Shown: positions 4,555 through 5,138 of the stretch, in pieces
Position numbering within the stretch: position 1 is the first letter of the stretch
Layout of the letters: each line of letters opens with the position of its first letter
DNA from: Clostridia bacterium
Lineage (GTDB): Bacteria > Bacillota_A > Clostridia > Christensenellales > Aristaeellaceae
Reading direction: 5' to 3'
Assembly (NCBI GenBank): GCA_017397695.1
Contig: JAFQIF010000121.1
Location: 1 to 5,138, forward strand
Length of the DNA stretch: 5,138 nucleotides
Notes under the pieces: model-generated
Seen by the model: the letters and a program-made list of their open reading frames with translations, nothing else
What the model was told of the DNA's origin: nothing
The model's database searches: none
Position numbers and translations under genes: made by a program

Positions 4555-5138
4555 AGGCTCACCTCCGTTTCGTGAGCGGGTCGTTGTTTGGCTGCGGCTG
4601 GATCTTTGAGAACTGTATCAACCGCATGCTTGACTTGGTTAAGGCGACTCAACTCTTCACGCTGGGATTTGTATTGGATGTAAGCATCCTCATGTGCCTT
4701 TTTGATGGAAGCAATTTCGCTTTTCCATTCCCGGACGGGGATGTGTCCGTCAGTGATACCATGCTCCTTGAGCTTACGCATGGCCATGTAGAACTGTTTG
4801 AGCTCTGCTTCGTGAGCGCTGCGGAATTTCTCCCTCCGGCCTTTGAAGTGAATAGCGTTCATTTCCTCAATCAGCGGTTTAACCTGCATGCAGATTTCAG
4901 CGTAACGGATCAGTTCCTTGAGTTCTTTGGTTCTGTTTTCTCCGGCTTTCATGGAAGTGGTCAGCGCATAGAGCTCAGAAGAAACGGTGTCCAGCCATGC
5001 ATCGAGGTCGGCAACGGTTTTAAGCTCATGCTCGTTCAGGTAAGCAATGGCCTCAGCAAAGCGTTTGAGATTGCCGACCTTAGCCTTTTGTTTTCCATAA
5101 GCGAAGCTGTTGGCAGCTGTATTGCGAATGGTGCAGTA
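4551..5138 (-). CDS. Probable mobilization relaxase, C-terminal 195 residues (5' end outside window)
   Basis: The frame is open from the window edge to the TGA at 4551-4553, so only the C-terminus is seen. The visible part starts YCTIRNTAANSFAYGKQ and is charged, helical and likely coiled-coil. Stretches such as NLKRFAEAIAYLNEHELKT, the block SELYALTT to EICMQVKP, KFRSAHEAELKQFYMAMRKL and the final YKSQREELSRLNQVKHAVD resemble the C-terminal region of relaxase/mobilization nucleases from Clostridia elements (MOBP-like). The nicking domain, with its tyrosine and histidine motif, would lie upstream, so activity cannot be judged here. An internal ATG at 4952 has no ribosome binding site and interrupts the family-like region, so it is not taken as the start. 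The stop overlaps the start of the next gene (ATGA). The location upstream of a replication protein, xis and int supports the call. An unrelated coiled-coil protein remains possible. Confidence 0.72.
   Translation of the reverse strand, partial: YCTIRNTAANSFAYGKQKAKVGNLKRFAEAIAYLNEHELKTVADLDAWLDTVSSELYALTTSMKAGENRTKELKELIRYAEICMQVKPLIEEMNAIHFKGRREKFRSAHEAELKQFYMAMRKLKEHGITDGHIPVREWKSEIASIKKAHEDAYIQYKSQREELSRLNQVKHAVDTVLKDPAAAKQRPAHETEVSL

Larger units (their letters stand above)
1010..5138. mobile_element. Integrated mobilizable element (IME or ICE part) with a Tn916-type recombination module, one end in the window
   Basis: Four consecutive minus-strand genes belong to mobile-element families: relaxase tail, TOPRIM/ATPase, excisionase and integrase. 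The integrase is outermost and its stop is followed by repeat-rich non-coding DNA, then by ordinary chromosomal genes (phosphatase and MATE pump). The left boundary given is approximate, somewhere in about 980-1129; the right end is outside the window. No type IV secretion, coupling-protein or cargo gene is visible. A relaxase with a replication protein but no transfer pore would fit an element mobilized in trans, but the missing genes may lie beyond the window. Confidence 0.8.

Noticed and set aside
4051..4575. A 174-codon plus-strand frame opposite the primase N-terminus
   Set aside because: Shadow of the minus-strand gene; the translation shows no domain and the frame ends across the relaxase/primase overlap.
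4950..4952. ATG as start of a separate 133-residue gene
   Set aside because: No ribosome binding site precedes it, and the frame is open and relaxase-like upstream to the window edge.
1..5138. CRISPR array, tRNA or rRNA gene, insertion-sequence transposase, toxin-antitoxin or defence cassette
   Set aside because: No regularly spaced repeats, no tRNA-like 3' end next to the integrase end, and no such protein families in any frame that I could recognise.

Overview
The window reads as the edge of an integrated, mobilizable genetic element in the chromosome of a low-GC-lineage Gram-positive bacterium, most likely a gut Clostridia member (Oscillospiraceae/Lachnospiraceae type). The evidence is the strong AGGAGG-like ribosome binding sites, the Tn916-type integrase/excisionase pair, and a relaxase tail and TOPRIM/ATPase protein of kinds known from Clostridia mobile elements. 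The taxon is an inference; no rRNA or marker gene is present. Every supported gene lies on the minus strand, so transcription runs from high to low coordinates.

Layout from right to left, in transcription order: the C-terminal 195 residues of a probable mobilization relaxase (4551-5138, cut by the window edge) overlap by 4 bases (ATGA) a 635-residue protein that joins a TOPRIM primase-like half to a RecA/RepA-like ATPase half (2647-4554). After 46 bases comes a 64-residue Tn916-type excisionase (2406-2600), and after 82 bases more a 397-residue Tn916-type tyrosine recombinase (1130-2323). The 172 bases between the integrase stop and the next gene (958-1129) contain inverted repeats and an AT-rich stretch, and probably hold the end of the element and its junction with the chromosome. 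The flanking chromosomal genes are a complete low-molecular-weight protein tyrosine phosphatase (499-957) and the first 136 residues of a MATE-family efflux transporter (1-409).

The element genes form a coherent life cycle. The relaxase nicks and leads the DNA for transfer by a helper conjugation system, the TOPRIM/ATPase protein probably supports replication or priming of the mobilized DNA, and Xis and Int excise and reinsert the element. No conjugation pore, cargo, origin of transfer or second attachment site is visible, so whether it is an IME or part of a larger ICE cannot be decided here.

The most interesting non-coding signals are these: a 12-bp perfect dyad that encloses a good candidate integrase promoter -10 box; a second dyad across the primase stop codon in the xis leader; a 12-of-13 inverted repeat at the presumed element end; and an exact consensus sigma-A promoter (TTGACA, 17 bp, TATAAT) for the MATE gene, with repeated heptamers 30 bp apart around its -35 box. 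No previously undescribed defence or metabolic system is visible. The novelty candidates are the fused primase-ATPase and the regulatory architecture of the int/xis module.
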